Shown: piece by piece, positions 17,107 through 25,563 of the stretch
Numbering within the stretch: position 1 is the stretch's first letter
Layout: the number at the start of each line of letters is the position of its first letter
From: JBAXXL01 sp038206725
GTDB lineage: Bacteria > Bacteroidota > Ignavibacteria > Kapaibacteriales > UBA2268
NCBI GenBank assembly: GCA_038206725.1
Contig: JBBRAO010000008.1
Span: forward strand, 17,574-81,573
Reading direction: 5' to 3'
DNA length: 64,000 bases
Program-made: the position numbers and the translations under genes
Notes under the pieces: generated by a model
Databases searched by the model: none
Told to the model about the DNA's origin: nothing
The model's input: only the letters and a program-made list of their open reading frames with translations

Positions 17107-17387
17107 AAAAACTTTATTATCTCGTTACCAAGCTCCGGAAATCCGCGACCTTCCGAAGGTTTCAAACCTTCGAAAGGTTTTAGTTTTATAGTAGATGGAT
17201 TACCTCTTCCGAGGAAATGACAATTCCTCTTCTTCACATTTGAAATTCATAATTCAAAATTCATAATTTTTTCCTAGACTCTTCACTTCGTTCAGTGTGA
17301 CGCTTAGGCTTCTTCTCATTTTATCTTTATTTCGCCGGTTCATCTCGACTTCGCTCGATGACCGGTCCTCTTCTTTCCATTGACCAT
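17107..17387. other. Intergenic repeat patch
   Basis: No gene. From left to right: a half-copy of the CTCGTTACCAAGC hairpin (about 17120-17136), a near-perfect palindrome ACCTTCCGAAGG...CCTTCGAAAGGT (17149-17179), an inverted ACTCTTCACTTCGTTCAG repeat (17279-17298) and TCTCGACTTCGCTCGATGA (17343-17361), also found at 6834-6852. Such short families often gather where genes have decayed, as the fragment at 17388 shows. Confidence 0.55.
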
Positions 17388-17549
17388 TCACTCGACATAC
17401 TCAGCAATAGCCAGCGACGCAGTCAAACCCGGCGATTCGATTCCTATTAGGTTTATTAATCCGGGGTGGTTTTTATCGCTTTCCTCGTGGATGATGAAAT
17501 CCTTGTCAAGGCTTCAGTTGTTAATCAGGCGAGGTCGGAGCCCTGCATA
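17388..17549 (-). pseudogene. C-terminal remnant of an LhgO-like FAD-dependent oxidoreductase
   Basis: The minus strand reads Y-A-G-L-R-P-R-L-I-N-N, stop, S-L-D-K-D-F-I-I-H-E-E, and after a short gap L-I-N-L-I-G-I-E-S-P-G-L-T-A-S-L-A-I-A. Y-A-G-x-R-P-x-L and G-I-E-S-P-G-L-T-A-S-L-A-I-A are the C-terminal signature of L-2-hydroxyglutarate oxidase/DadA-like flavoenzymes. Everything upstream is missing and a TGA (17514-17516) sits in the frame, so it is a dead fragment of an enzyme that would have been about 400 residues. The plus-strand open frame over the same bases is its shadow. Confidence 0.75.
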
Positions 17550-17568
17550 TTATTGCTTGAACATACGA

Positions 17569-17610
17569 GGGCGTCTGTGCTACTATTTACTGCCAGTAGC
17601 ACAGACGCCC
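17569..17610. repeat. 16-bp perfect inverted repeat
   Basis: GGGCGTCTGTGCTACT (17569-17584) pairs perfectly with AGTAGCACAGACGCCC (17595-17610) around a 10-base loop. A partial third arm CGTCTGTGCT follows at 17611-17620. Without a T-tract on either side it is more like a mobile palindromic repeat (REP/BIME-like) than a terminator. It sits beside the oxidoreductase remnant. Confidence 0.65.
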
Positions 17611-17626
17611 CGTCTGTGCTAAATTT

Positions 17627-18532
17627 TCAGTATTTCAAATAAAGTTGCGTTGATATTTGATTCCCAATCAAACATTTAATTATATAAACGCCGATATACC
17701 AATCATTAGTAGAGATAAGACATTCTCCCCTGCTTCTAATTTGTTCAATTAGCGAACCCCGCATATCGTATATCTGCAATTCAAAATCAGATTCTGAATT
17801 TATAGCGATTCGGTTTGAGTAAGTTTTAATATAATCGAATTTGTCTTGGATTTTGGCAATTCCTTCATTAACATATTTGCAGGCGAGAGCGTCCAAGTCA
17901 AAACCTGTAACCATAGAAGTTATCGAATAATAAGGGTGATTTTCGTCTTTTGTTACAACCATTGATATATCAGTTATTTTGATATATTTTATCTTCTGTA
18001 AACCCAAAGCTCCAATATCGAAGCCGTCGCCACCGGTGGTAACATCAGTAAACGGATCAGCGGAACCATTAGTTGGCGTCTTTCCTGCACACCCCTCCAA
18101 TGTCCACTCATCATAGGGAAATTCGTGATAATTAACGCCATCATAGCTAACAGCAACTTTTGCCGGTTCAGCAAATATCTTTTTTGTCGCCTGATTTTTG
18201 AACGCATTTTCGTAAATGATAAAATCATCTCCCTCACCGTCATAAATATAGGAATCTTTTACACCGACAATAATTTCACCATCTATGCCCAATGACAGGA
18301 CTTCGCTTTCAGCCGATGCTGGGATAAATTCGCTTGCTTCTTGCGCAGGAGCTCCAAATATATTCATAGGGAAAAACTCCGGGGATTGACCGGAAATTTG
18401 GCCCGTCCCCGGTGTGAATGAATATACTGTATCAATATACGAATGTTCTGTTTTTGCTGTAGCATTACCACAGAATATCAAAAACAGCACTAATAATCCG
18501 ATAAATTTATATGTTAATGTGTGTTTGAACAT
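17627..18532 (-). CDS. Exported cell-surface protein, possible T9SS cargo
   Basis: This is a 301-residue protein with a signal peptide (about 1-26). Its core has L-S-L-G-I-D-G-E-I-I-V-G, D-G-E-G-D-D-F-I-I-Y-E-N-A-F, F-A-E-P-A-K-V-A-V-S-Y-D-G-V, G-C-A-G-K-T-P and G-G-D-G-F-D-I, matching an uncharacterised bacterial cell-surface family with this motif series. The C-terminal 75 residues (F-E-L-Q-I-Y-D-M-R-G-S-L-I, ending L-Y-L-K-Y) resemble a T9SS sorting domain but lack a clear P-N-P. The start overlaps the end of cstA by 26 bases, so the two are probably one transcript. The function is unknown. Confidence 0.7.
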   Translation of the reverse strand: MFKHTLTYKFIGLLVLFLIFCGNATAKTEHSYIDTVYSFTPGTGQISGQSPEFFPMNIFGAPAQEASEFIPASAESEVLSLGIDGEIIVGVKDSYIYDGEGDDFIIYENAFKNQATKKIFAEPAKVAVSYDGVNYHEFPYDEWTLEGCAGKTPTNGSADPFTDVTTGGDGFDIGALGLQKIKYIKITDISMVVTKDENHPYYSITSMVTGFDLDALACKYVNEGIAKIQDKFDYIKTYSNRIAINSESDFELQIYDMRGSLIEQIRSRGECLISTNDWYIGVYIIKCLIGNQISTQLYLKY

Positions 18533-19964
18533 CTTGATTTTTTCTTTTTGTATAAATTAGAAATACTACTAATGTCACAATTCCGATGATCACACCGCCA
18601 ATATACGAGATATTAGCATTTAAAGATAATCCTCCCAATTGGTAAGGAGCGATCAGGAAATATGTGGATACAATCGTAGTTAATATGGTAGCGGGTATGC
18701 TGATAATATAGTGTTTTTTCTTATGAAAAACCATATACACTGATCCTGTCCACAAAACCAATACAGCTAAAAGCTGGTTTAAAAAACCCAAGTATTTCCA
18801 AATTATTTGAAAATCAACTTGAGAGAGTACAAAACCACCAATTAAAATAGGTACAGCAACCAATAGTCTTTTCCCGATTTTTTTCTGGTCAATATGCAAA
18901 ATATCAGCCACCAACAACCGAGCACTCCTAAATGCAGTATCACCAGTAGTAATTGGGAAAGCTACAACACCGATAATTGCTATTATCGCACCCAATTTAC
19001 CTAACCAAGAATTACATATTTCATTGACTATCCAAGCCGGATTATGATTTGGTAATGCAGAAATTGCATTAAGTTTTTCTGGACCCCCGAAGTAATTTAT
19101 CGCGGCAGTTGCCCAAACCAATGCAACAATACCTTCGGCGATCATAGCACCAAAAAAGACTTTTCTTCCTTGGTTTTCGTTAGTCATACACCGCGACATA
19201 AGCGGTGATTGGGTTGAGTGGAACCCTGAAATCGCTCCACAGGAAATAACAATAAAAATCATTGGATATAGAAGATTACTCGATGGATTTGAATGGAAAT
19301 TCCTTATTTGAGATACTCCAAGCTCCACCATTTTTAGGTCAGAAAAAATCATATAACCTGTCAGACCAACAGCCATAAAAACAACGACTGCGCCAAAAAT
19401 AGGGTAAATCTTAGCAATAATCATATCAATAGGTAATAATGTTGCTAATGTATAATAAATACAAATAATAGCCACCCAAATTCTGAAATCAACCACACCG
19501 TTTGTTAGTATTGTTAGCAATCCGGCGGGTCCATTTACAAATGCCGCACCGACTAAAAATAAAACAACAATTGTAACTAACCGCATTATATTTTTAAAAA
19601 CCGGTCCCATATATATGCCTGCTACTTCGGGTAGAGTCTTACCTTGATGCCGAACTGACATCATACCGGAAAAGTAATCGTGCACAGCACCCATAAATAT
19701 ACAACCAAACACAATCCAAATATACGCAACAGGTCCATACATAGCGCCAAGAATAGCTCCAAAGACAGGTCCTAATCCGGCAATGTTTAATAATTGAATA
19801 AGAAACATTCGCCACAGTGGTATTTCAATATAATCAACTCCGTCAGCCATTGTTTTCACTGGAGTCGGTATATTCGGGTCCATACCAAATCGTTTGTCAA
19901 CTATTTTACCATAAACGACATACCCTAATATTAAAACAATAATGCAAGTAATGAATGTAATCAT
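18507..19964 (-). CDS. cstA: CstA-family transporter (carbon starvation protein)
   Basis: This 485-residue inner-membrane protein has many hydrophobic helices. Conserved CstA/BtsT motifs include G-P-V-F-G-A-I-L-G, M-G-A-V-H-D-Y-F-S-G-M-M-S-V-R-H-Q-G-K-T-L-P-E, C-G-A-I-S-G-F-H-S-T-Q-S-P, and P-I-T-T-G-D-T-A-F-R-S-A-R. The family takes up pyruvate or peptides under nutrient limitation. This is the shorter form (about 480 residues), without the long C-terminus of E. coli CstA. A pyruvate importer would fit the pyruvate oxidoreductase at 33946, by inference only. Confidence 0.9.
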   Translation of the reverse strand: MITFITCIIVLILGYVVYGKIVDKRFGMDPNIPTPVKTMADGVDYIEIPLWRMFLIQLLNIAGLGPVFGAILGAMYGPVAYIWIVFGCIFMGAVHDYFSGMMSVRHQGKTLPEVAGIYMGPVFKNIMRLVTIVVLFLVGAAFVNGPAGLLTILTNGVVDFRIWVAIICIYYTLATLLPIDMIIAKIYPIFGAVVVFMAVGLTGYMIFSDLKMVELGVSQIRNFHSNPSSNLLYPMIFIVISCGAISGFHSTQSPLMSRCMTNENQGRKVFFGAMIAEGIVALVWATAAINYFGGPEKLNAISALPNHNPAWIVNEICNSWLGKLGAIIAIIGVVAFPITTGDTAFRSARLLVADILHIDQKKIGKRLLVAVPILIGGFVLSQVDFQIIWKYLGFLNQLLAVLVLWTGSVYMVFHKKKHYIISIPATILTTIVSTYFLIAPYQLGGLSLNANISYIGGVIIGIVTLVVFLIYTKRKNQDVQTHINI

Positions 19965-19992
19965 AACGTTTTTTTAACTCATATATATTTTG

Positions 19993-20000
19993 TAAATTTG
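19993..20000 (+). promoter_or_regulatory. Putative -7 box for tRNA-Glu
   Basis: TAAATTTG matches TAnnTTTG and lies 23 bases before the mature tRNA 5' end. A T-rich stretch, but no clear TTTG, stands about 20 bases upstream, in the divergent start region of cstA. Confidence 0.35.
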
Positions 20001-20022
20001 CTTTCCTAAAAAATGTAAAAAT

Positions 20023-20094
20023 GGCGCATTCGTCTAGCGGTTAGGACGCTGGCCTCTCACGCCGGTAACAGGGGTTCGATTCCCCTATGCGCTA
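20023..20094 (+). tRNA. tRNA-Glu (anticodon CTC)
   Basis: This is a full cloverleaf of 72 bases without encoded CCA. The acceptor GGCGCAT pairs with ATGCGCT, with a G-U at position 1. The D-arm contains TCTAGCGGTTAGGA, and the anticodon arm CTGGC-CTCTCAC-GCCGG gives anticodon CTC, which reads GAG. The T-arm is AGGGG-TTCGATT-CCCCT and the discriminator base is A. The last three bases are also the stop codon of the convergent OmpA-family gene on the minus strand. Confidence 0.96.
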
Positions 20095-22104
20095 CTGCTT
20101 TGTAACTGTAATAATTATAGACCTATTTAAAAATCTTCCTTGAGGCGACGCCTCAGGGAATTTTTCTTTATTCATTCCGGTGCGATATTTGAATTTTCCC
20201 GGGTTCACACTTTCAATATACTCACTTGTAACTTTGGCGCGTTCTGCAATCAATTGTTCATTTCTTGCTTGAGTTCCTAACGCATCCGCACTTCCTAAAA
20301 TATTTATGATGGCTCCAATAGGCAATTTCCCCGCCAATTGCTTGAGCAAGCCTTTGTTGTCTTGACTCAGTTCACTACTGTTATAATCAAATCTTAAAAT
20401 TGCTTTGAAATTGCTGATATCCTGATTAATCAATACCCGATCCAATTTTTCTGTATCGAAAGCGAATGAAACAGAATCCTGAGCATTTTTTGCCGTAGCT
20501 GAAAAAAGATAATTATACTCTGTTTTATTTTCATCGTAAGGTAATCTGATAGGAATATCAAATTCGTTATGATCCATTAAATCAGTTACTCTTACACTTA
20601 ATGGTTCCTTCAAAATTTCCGATTTTATAGTAATTTGTTCTCCGGGCATTAATCCTTTATTGTCGATTTGCAATTTGACATCGCCGCGGACTTCCGCAAA
20701 ATTCTGGAAATCAACATATTCTTGCAGAGGCGCGTTCGTGAGAGTAATATCAACACGGCGATTTTCAATTCTTCCCTCCGCAAAGTCCTGATTTGAAAGC
20801 CCCGAAGGTAGGTTCATAGCTTTTACACTGATTTTCTTTTCCGAGATACCACATTTTTTTAAAGCCTCAGCCACATTTTGAGCTCTTTTTAATGCTAATT
20901 TCTGCCCTTCTGGTTCATCGGTTTCACCGCTTGTTGCACCAATGAGTTCTATCTTTGCTTTTGGATTATCCTTTAATATCGTCGCTAAACGCGTAAACAA
21001 ATATTTGTGGGCTTCTAACGCGTCTATTTGGAAAAAATTTAATTCGGGCATATCATATTGATATAAATTTGGGAGCTCCGCTGAATTTTGATCGAAAAAC
21101 ACGGCGTTTACAATCGGAATTGTTGCGAGTAATTCGTTACCATAGTACTGCTTTAGATTCTTTTCGATTACGGATAAATTTATTTCAGGATTTATTATTT
21201 CGAGTTCATCACCTTTGCTTGGTTTTTTTTGTTCAGTAATTGCCGGTTGCTGATTCTGAGGTTCACCAATTGGTGGTTCCAAAATCGGTTTTGGAGCTGA
21301 TTTTGGTTCAGGTACTTTCGGTTTCACCCCAAAACGAAAACCTAAACCCAATCTGACGGCAAAAACATTCCATTTACCGGAATTTATAATTGATGATAAA
21401 TTGTAATCAAGTTGCAGATGCTGAGTAAAAAAAGAATTGGCTCCGGCTTTCAAATAATTCTCGATTCCGGCATTCATTCCTAAACCAAAATGGTTAATGC
21501 TCAAAATTTTACCTGCCGCTATATCGCGTCGCTGGCTGCTTTTACCGTTTTCATTTATAAATACGGCATTATCCGGCTTAACTATCTGCTCATAGTATTT
21601 GTAATTAGCCGTTATAGGGATTATACCTCGTAAACCTAAATTAATTTTTAATAGACCGCTGATAAAATTATTTGAAACAATATAAGCAATCTGTGGTTGG
21701 ATTTCGATAAACCCCAAATCAGCTTCGATTATATTATCTGTATATACTGTTTCGACCAGTCCAGTTAAGCGGTTTCGAATTGGGAAATTCGTATCAACCT
21801 TTACCTGCCCGGATCTATTAATAAATCCCACCCCTAGTTCGGCAAAAAAAACATCTTTAAAATTTTTCTCTATAAACAATCCGCCAAATATACCCTTACC
21901 CGAACCATCACCAAAGGTTCCACAAGTATGGGTTTCTTCAAATTGTTTGAAATTGCATAAAAACATACTATAATTATAAGCACCCTTGGGATGAATACCG
22001 AATAACTCATTACTAAAATAGTTTTGAGAATGGCACACAGGAGCGACGGTTAAAAAGATTATACAAATTAGTAGTGTTTTTATTTTCATTTTTTTGAATT
22101 TCAT
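20092..22104 (-). CDS. OmpA-family outer membrane protein, paralogue 1
   Basis: This is a 670-residue protein. A signal peptide (about 1-27) is followed by a beta-strand-rich outer-membrane barrel domain (about 30-260) and a Pro/Lys/Glu-rich linker (262-300). A first OmpA-like domain (about 330-460) has L-A-L-K-R-A-Q-N-V-A-E-A-L and E-N-R-R-V-D-I-T-L. After an Ig-like segment comes a second OmpA-like domain (about 560-670): L-R-F-D-Y-N-S-S-E-L, G-S-A-D-A-L-G-T-Q-A-R-N and I-A-E-R-A. It probably ties the outer membrane to peptidoglycan. The same architecture recurs at 26677 on the other side of the purA-lepB block. Its TAG stop overlaps the 3' end of tRNA-Glu. Confidence 0.8.
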   Translation of the reverse strand: MKFKKMKIKTLLICIIFLTVAPVCHSQNYFSNELFGIHPKGAYNYSMFLCNFKQFEETHTCGTFGDGSGKGIFGGLFIEKNFKDVFFAELGVGFINRSGQVKVDTNFPIRNRLTGLVETVYTDNIIEADLGFIEIQPQIAYIVSNNFISGLLKINLGLRGIIPITANYKYYEQIVKPDNAVFINENGKSSQRRDIAAGKILSINHFGLGMNAGIENYLKAGANSFFTQHLQLDYNLSSIINSGKWNVFAVRLGLGFRFGVKPKVPEPKSAPKPILEPPIGEPQNQQPAITEQKKPSKGDELEIINPEINLSVIEKNLKQYYGNELLATIPIVNAVFFDQNSAELPNLYQYDMPELNFFQIDALEAHKYLFTRLATILKDNPKAKIELIGATSGETDEPEGQKLALKRAQNVAEALKKCGISEKKISVKAMNLPSGLSNQDFAEGRIENRRVDITLTNAPLQEYVDFQNFAEVRGDVKLQIDNKGLMPGEQITIKSEILKEPLSVRVTDLMDHNEFDIPIRLPYDENKTEYNYLFSATAKNAQDSVSFAFDTEKLDRVLINQDISNFKAILRFDYNSSELSQDNKGLLKQLAGKLPIGAIINILGSADALGTQARNEQLIAERAKVTSEYIESVNPGKFKYRTGMNKEKFPEASPQGRFLNRSIIITVTKQ

Positions 22105-22273
22105 TTTAAATATATTTCCAAATTACTAAATTTTCCTTAATTCTCATAGAGATTTTTTGAACTCTCTATAAGATTTTTCATTATGTAACAAATGTGGATA
22201 ATCTTCGATAAGTATTTGAAAAGAGAATTTTTTTATAAAGTAAAAATATCGTAATTTTAAGTTTATATTTTAG

Positions 22274-22281
22274 TAAATTTG
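22274..22281 (+). promoter_or_regulatory. Putative -7 box directly before purA
   Basis: TAAATTTG ends only 7 bases before the purA ATG at 22289. If used, transcription would begin at or next to the start codon and give a leaderless or nearly leaderless mRNA. No Shine-Dalgarno site is visible. The matching -33 element is weak. Confidence 0.35.
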
Positions 22282-22288
22282 AATAGTA

Positions 22289-23566
22289 ATGAGTGTAAAA
22301 TTAATCGTAGGCGCCCAATGGGGCGATGAAGGCAAAGGAAAAGTAGTTGATTTGCTAAGTAATGACATTCAGGTAGTTGCCCGCTATCAAGGCGGAGCTA
22401 ATGCCGGTCATACAATCGTTTTTGACGGAAAAGAGCACGTATTGCACCTTGTTCCTTCAGGTGTATTTTTCCCAAATACAATATGTATTATTGGAAATGG
22501 AGTGGTTTTTGACCCGGAAGCGTTCATAGAAGAAGTGAATATGCTTAAAAAAGTCGGAATTTCTGTAGAAAACCGTTTATTTATTAGTAAAAAAGCACAC
22601 GTTATCACACCTTATCATAAATTGCTCGATAAAGCGCGAGAAAACGAAACTACTCAAATGGCAATCGGTACAACAGGCAGAGGAATCGGACCGGCATACC
22701 AACATAAAATAAAACGTTGCGGTATTAGAATGGTGGATTTCTTCAATTTTGAAGTATTAAGCGAAAAATTACGTAATAATATAATCGCTGAAAATAAAGT
22801 CTTCAAGTATATTTACGGTGTAGAAGAATTGAATGCTGAAAAAGTTATAGCCAAATTCAAAGAATACTCAGACTTCATACTACCTTTCATTGCAGATACA
22901 ACCTTATTTATTAATGAACTGATAGATGAAGGAAAAAATATATTGATAGAAGGTGCTCAAGGCGCTTTACTTGATATTGACCACGGAACATACCCATTTG
23001 TTACAAGCTCCAACCCTACAGCCGGTGGTGCTTGTACAGGCTTGGGCATCGCTCCAACCAAAATTGACGATATTATCGGTATTGTTAAAGCATACTGCAC
23101 CCGCGTCGGAAATGGTCCTTTCCCAACAGAGCTACTTAACGAAACGGGTGAATTTTTAAGAAAAGAAGGGCACGAATTCGGCTCAACTACCGGAAGACCT
23201 CGTCGTTGTGGTTGGCTGGATCTGGTTGCTTTGAAATATTCGGTTATGATTAACGGAATTAAAGAAATAGCGCTAACTAAGCTCGACGTTTTGGATAAAA
23301 TGGAAGAACTGAAAATCTGTACTTCATACAAATTCCAAGGCGACACATTGAAATCCTTCCCAACCGATTTGCATATATTAGAAAAAATTGATTGTGAATA
23401 CGTTACTATGAAGGGTTGGAAAACTGAATTAAAGAATTTCACCAGCTTCGAAGATTTACCTATCGAAGCCAAAGAATATATAAGATTTATTGAAGATTTT
23501 GTTAAAGTTAAAATTACTATAATTTCAGTAAGTCCCGATAGAAAAGATACGATTTTTGTAAATTAA
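22289..23566 (+). CDS. purA: Adenylosuccinate synthase
   Basis: This is a 425-residue PurA, the usual length. Motifs are G-A-Q-W-G-D-E-G-K-G-K at the N-terminus (GTP loop and catalytic Asp), G-G-A-N-A-G-H-T-I-V (catalytic His), G-T-T-G-R-G-I-G-P-A-Y, G-A-Q-G-A-L-L-D-I-D-H-G-T-Y-P-F-V-T-S-S-N-P, and T-G-R-P-R-R-C-G-W-L-D. It makes adenylosuccinate from IMP and aspartate using GTP, the first committed step to AMP. lepB follows 14 bases later, so the two are probably co-transcribed. Confidence 0.97.
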   Translation: MSVKLIVGAQWGDEGKGKVVDLLSNDIQVVARYQGGANAGHTIVFDGKEHVLHLVPSGVFFPNTICIIGNGVVFDPEAFIEEVNMLKKVGISVENRLFISKKAHVITPYHKLLDKARENETTQMAIGTTGRGIGPAYQHKIKRCGIRMVDFFNFEVLSEKLRNNIIAENKVFKYIYGVEELNAEKVIAKFKEYSDFILPFIADTTLFINELIDEGKNILIEGAQGALLDIDHGTYPFVTSSNPTAGGACTGLGIAPTKIDDIIGIVKAYCTRVGNGPFPTELLNETGEFLRKEGHEFGSTTGRPRRCGWLDLVALKYSVMINGIKEIALTKLDVLDKMEELKICTSYKFQGDTLKSFPTDLHILEKIDCEYVTMKGWKTELKNFTSFEDLPIEAKEYIRFIEDFVKVKITIISVSPDRKDTIFVN

Positions 23567-23580
23567 TCAAGATATTTGTT

Positions 23581-24495
23581 ATGCGGAAATTTGATATAAA
23601 AAACTGGTCTAAAAATGTTTTTAAACCAAAGAAAAAACCAAAAGTAAAACTTACTTTCGCTCAAGAATTGGTTTCTTGGGGCAAAACTTTGCTTTGGGCT
23701 ATAATAGTTGTAATGTTTATTAACGGCGCTATATTGGCATCGTTCGTCGTTCCTACAGGCTCTATGGAAGATACGGTTATGCCGGGAGATTTCCTTTTTG
23801 TAAACAAATTTATTTACGGACCTTCGACTCCGCAAATAATTCCGTTCATCAACCAACCACTCCCATTTTACAAATTCCCGGGCTTCAAAAATCCGAAGCA
23901 AGGCGATGTAATTGTATTTATCTTTCCTGGTGAGCAAAATGAAGTTAAGCCTTCAAAATTTGAATATTATCTAAAGCGCTGTATTGCATCAGCCGGCGAT
24001 ACCATTCAAGTTATCAATAAAAGAGTGTACGTCAACAGAAAAGAATTTTCATTGCCTGAGCACGGTAAATACGATGTTACCATTCCTGAATTATATGCAT
24101 CTTTCCCGGGTGGGAACCTATGGACAAAAGATAACTACGGTCCAATCCGCATTCCTAAAGAAGGCGATGTAATAAAACTGACACAAGATAATATAATGGA
24201 ATGGCGGATTTTCATTATGCGCGAAGGACACGAAGTGGCTACCGACGGAATGAACATTTATATTGATAACAAAGTGACCCGTCAATATGTCGTAGAACGT
24301 GATTATTGTTGGGGTATGGGCGATAACCGAGACCATAGTTCCGACAGTCGTTTTTGGGGATTTATCCCTTACGACAATGTCGTTGGAACACCAATTTTTG
24401 TTTATTGGTCTTGGGACCCTGGTATTTCGATTATACATTTGTTTGATAAATTAGCGTCCTTACGCTTATCCCGTTTTTTCACAATTATTAGGTAA
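23581..24495 (+). CDS. lepB: Signal peptidase I
   Basis: This is a 304-residue type I signal peptidase with one N-terminal membrane segment (about 37-55) after a basic tail. The catalytic serine is in P-T-G-S61-M-E-D-T and the lysine in Y-Y-L-K132-R-C-I-A-S-A-G-D. Box E is G-D-N-R-D-H-S-S-D-S-R-F-W-G. It cleaves signal peptides on the outer face of the inner membrane, serving the many exported proteins in this region. It sits between purA and a BrkB-like gene whose open frame begins inside its 3' end. Confidence 0.95.
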   Translation: MRKFDIKNWSKNVFKPKKKPKVKLTFAQELVSWGKTLLWAIIVVMFINGAILASFVVPTGSMEDTVMPGDFLFVNKFIYGPSTPQIIPFINQPLPFYKFPGFKNPKQGDVIVFIFPGEQNEVKPSKFEYYLKRCIASAGDTIQVINKRVYVNRKEFSLPEHGKYDVTIPELYASFPGGNLWTKDNYGPIRIPKEGDVIKLTQDNIMEWRIFIMREGHEVATDGMNIYIDNKVTRQYVVERDYCWGMGDNRDHSSDSRFWGFIPYDNVVGTPIFVYWSWDPGISIIHLFDKLASLRLSRFFTIIR

Positions 24496-24613
24496 TTTTA
24501 CAATCAGTATAAAAAACCATATTAATAATTTCAATCATAAAAAAGGTCGGATCTATCGTTATTATGCTTGGATTGCCGAATTATCCGATAGATTAGACAA
24601 ACACCACGTTTAT

Positions 24614-25450
24614 ATGATTGCTTCGGGTATTGCATTTAACCTTTTGATTTATGCATTACCCTTAGCATTAGTTATTCTATTCGTTGTTGACCTTGTTTTT
24701 GGTGTTAAAAATATCAACCCATTTTTAGAAAATATATTCAGCGAATTTCTACCTCCTACCCCTGCCGTAAAAGAACTATTAGGTCAATTAATCAAAGAAG
24801 CAAATTCCATAAGCGATCATATTTCAGTTTTGGGTATTGTCGGTATTGGTTTACTGTTTTGGGTCGCTTCACTATTAATTAGTTCGATTAGAATTGCTCT
24901 GAATTTGATTTTCGAGATGAAGGCAAAACATTATTTTTTGATTTATAGGTTGAAAGATATATTCCTTACATTTATATTAACAGTAGTCATCTTCCTCTAT
25001 ACTTACGCGCTCCCACTTTATTCGTTTGTATATTCGTTTTTTGAAAAAATTGTTCCATCGTATTTGCATTATTTCATATCAAATTCATTTTTGTTGATAG
25101 TATCGCTCTCTTCATCATTTATAGTTTTTTATGTTATTTATGGCTTAATACCAAATGAAAAACTCCCCGGATATATAAAATTCCGAAGCTCGTTTTTGAG
25201 TGCGGCGGCGATTGAATTGGGTCGCCGAATCTTTGGCTACTATATAATTTATTTTTCCAACTATGGCCGTTTTTATGGCGGTATGGCTATTTTGGCGGCT
25301 ATGGCGGCGTGGTTGTATTATTCTTCACTAATTATATTGTTTTCCGCTGAAATCGTCAAATTCCTTCACGACAAACAGGAAGAAAAAAAATTGAGGCTAA
25401 TGATGGATACCCCTGTCAAAAAAGCACATTTGAAGCGGAACAAGGGCTAG
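24614..25450 (+). CDS. YihY/BrkB-family membrane protein (start uncertain)
   Basis: The 278 residues from the first ATG carry about six membrane helices and the YihY/BrkB signature: A-S-G-I-A-F-N-L-L at the start, and G-G-M-A-I-L-A-A-M-A-A-W-L-Y-Y-S-S near the end. The cellular role of this family is not settled (it was once wrongly called RNase BN). The frame is open upstream to 24455 and reads R-I-Y-R-Y-Y-A-W-I-A-E-L-S-D-R-L-D-K-H-H before the ATG. This resembles a genuine BrkB N-terminus, but no ATG, GTG or TTG lies there. The true start may be a rare codon such as ATT (24521), or translation may depend on lepB. Confidence 0.8.
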   Translation: MIASGIAFNLLIYALPLALVILFVVDLVFGVKNINPFLENIFSEFLPPTPAVKELLGQLIKEANSISDHISVLGIVGIGLLFWVASLLISSIRIALNLIFEMKAKHYFLIYRLKDIFLTFILTVVIFLYTYALPLYSFVYSFFEKIVPSYLHYFISNSFLLIVSLSSSFIVFYVIYGLIPNEKLPGYIKFRSSFLSAAAIELGRRIFGYYIIYFSNYGRFYGGMAILAAMAAWLYYSSLIILFSAEIVKFLHDKQEEKKLRLMMDTPVKKAHLKRNKG

Positions 25451-25489
25451 TAATAGCAGACTGAGATAATGCTATTTCTTGTTCATTAA

Positions 25490-25509
25490 CAATGACCTTA
25501 AGGTCATTG
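25490..25509. repeat. 20-bp perfect palindrome
   Basis: CAATGACCTT is followed at once by its exact reverse complement AAGGTCATTG. No T-tract follows. It sits between the brkB stop and the true terminator, and could be a processing site or a protein-binding palindrome. Confidence 0.5.
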
Positions 25510-25522
25510 CAACTAATAAAAT

Positions 25523-25563
25523 AAATCAACCCTATGCTTCAGCACAAAGTTGATTTTTTTTTT
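25523..25563 (+). terminator. Rho-independent terminator after the purA-lepB-brkB genes
   Basis: AAATCAAC (25523-25530) pairs with GTTGATTT (25549-25556), followed by a run of ten T. The loop is 18 bases long. Confidence 0.8.

Noticed and set aside
17514..17516. In-frame TGA as a selenocysteine codon
   Set aside because: The frame has no start and has lost most of the enzyme, no selenocysteine element was seen, and the position is not a known Cys/Sec site of the family.
17380..17622. 80-codon plus-strand open frame
   Set aside because: It is the antisense shadow of the LhgO-like remnant and runs into the 16-bp hairpin; the minus strand carries the recognisable protein.
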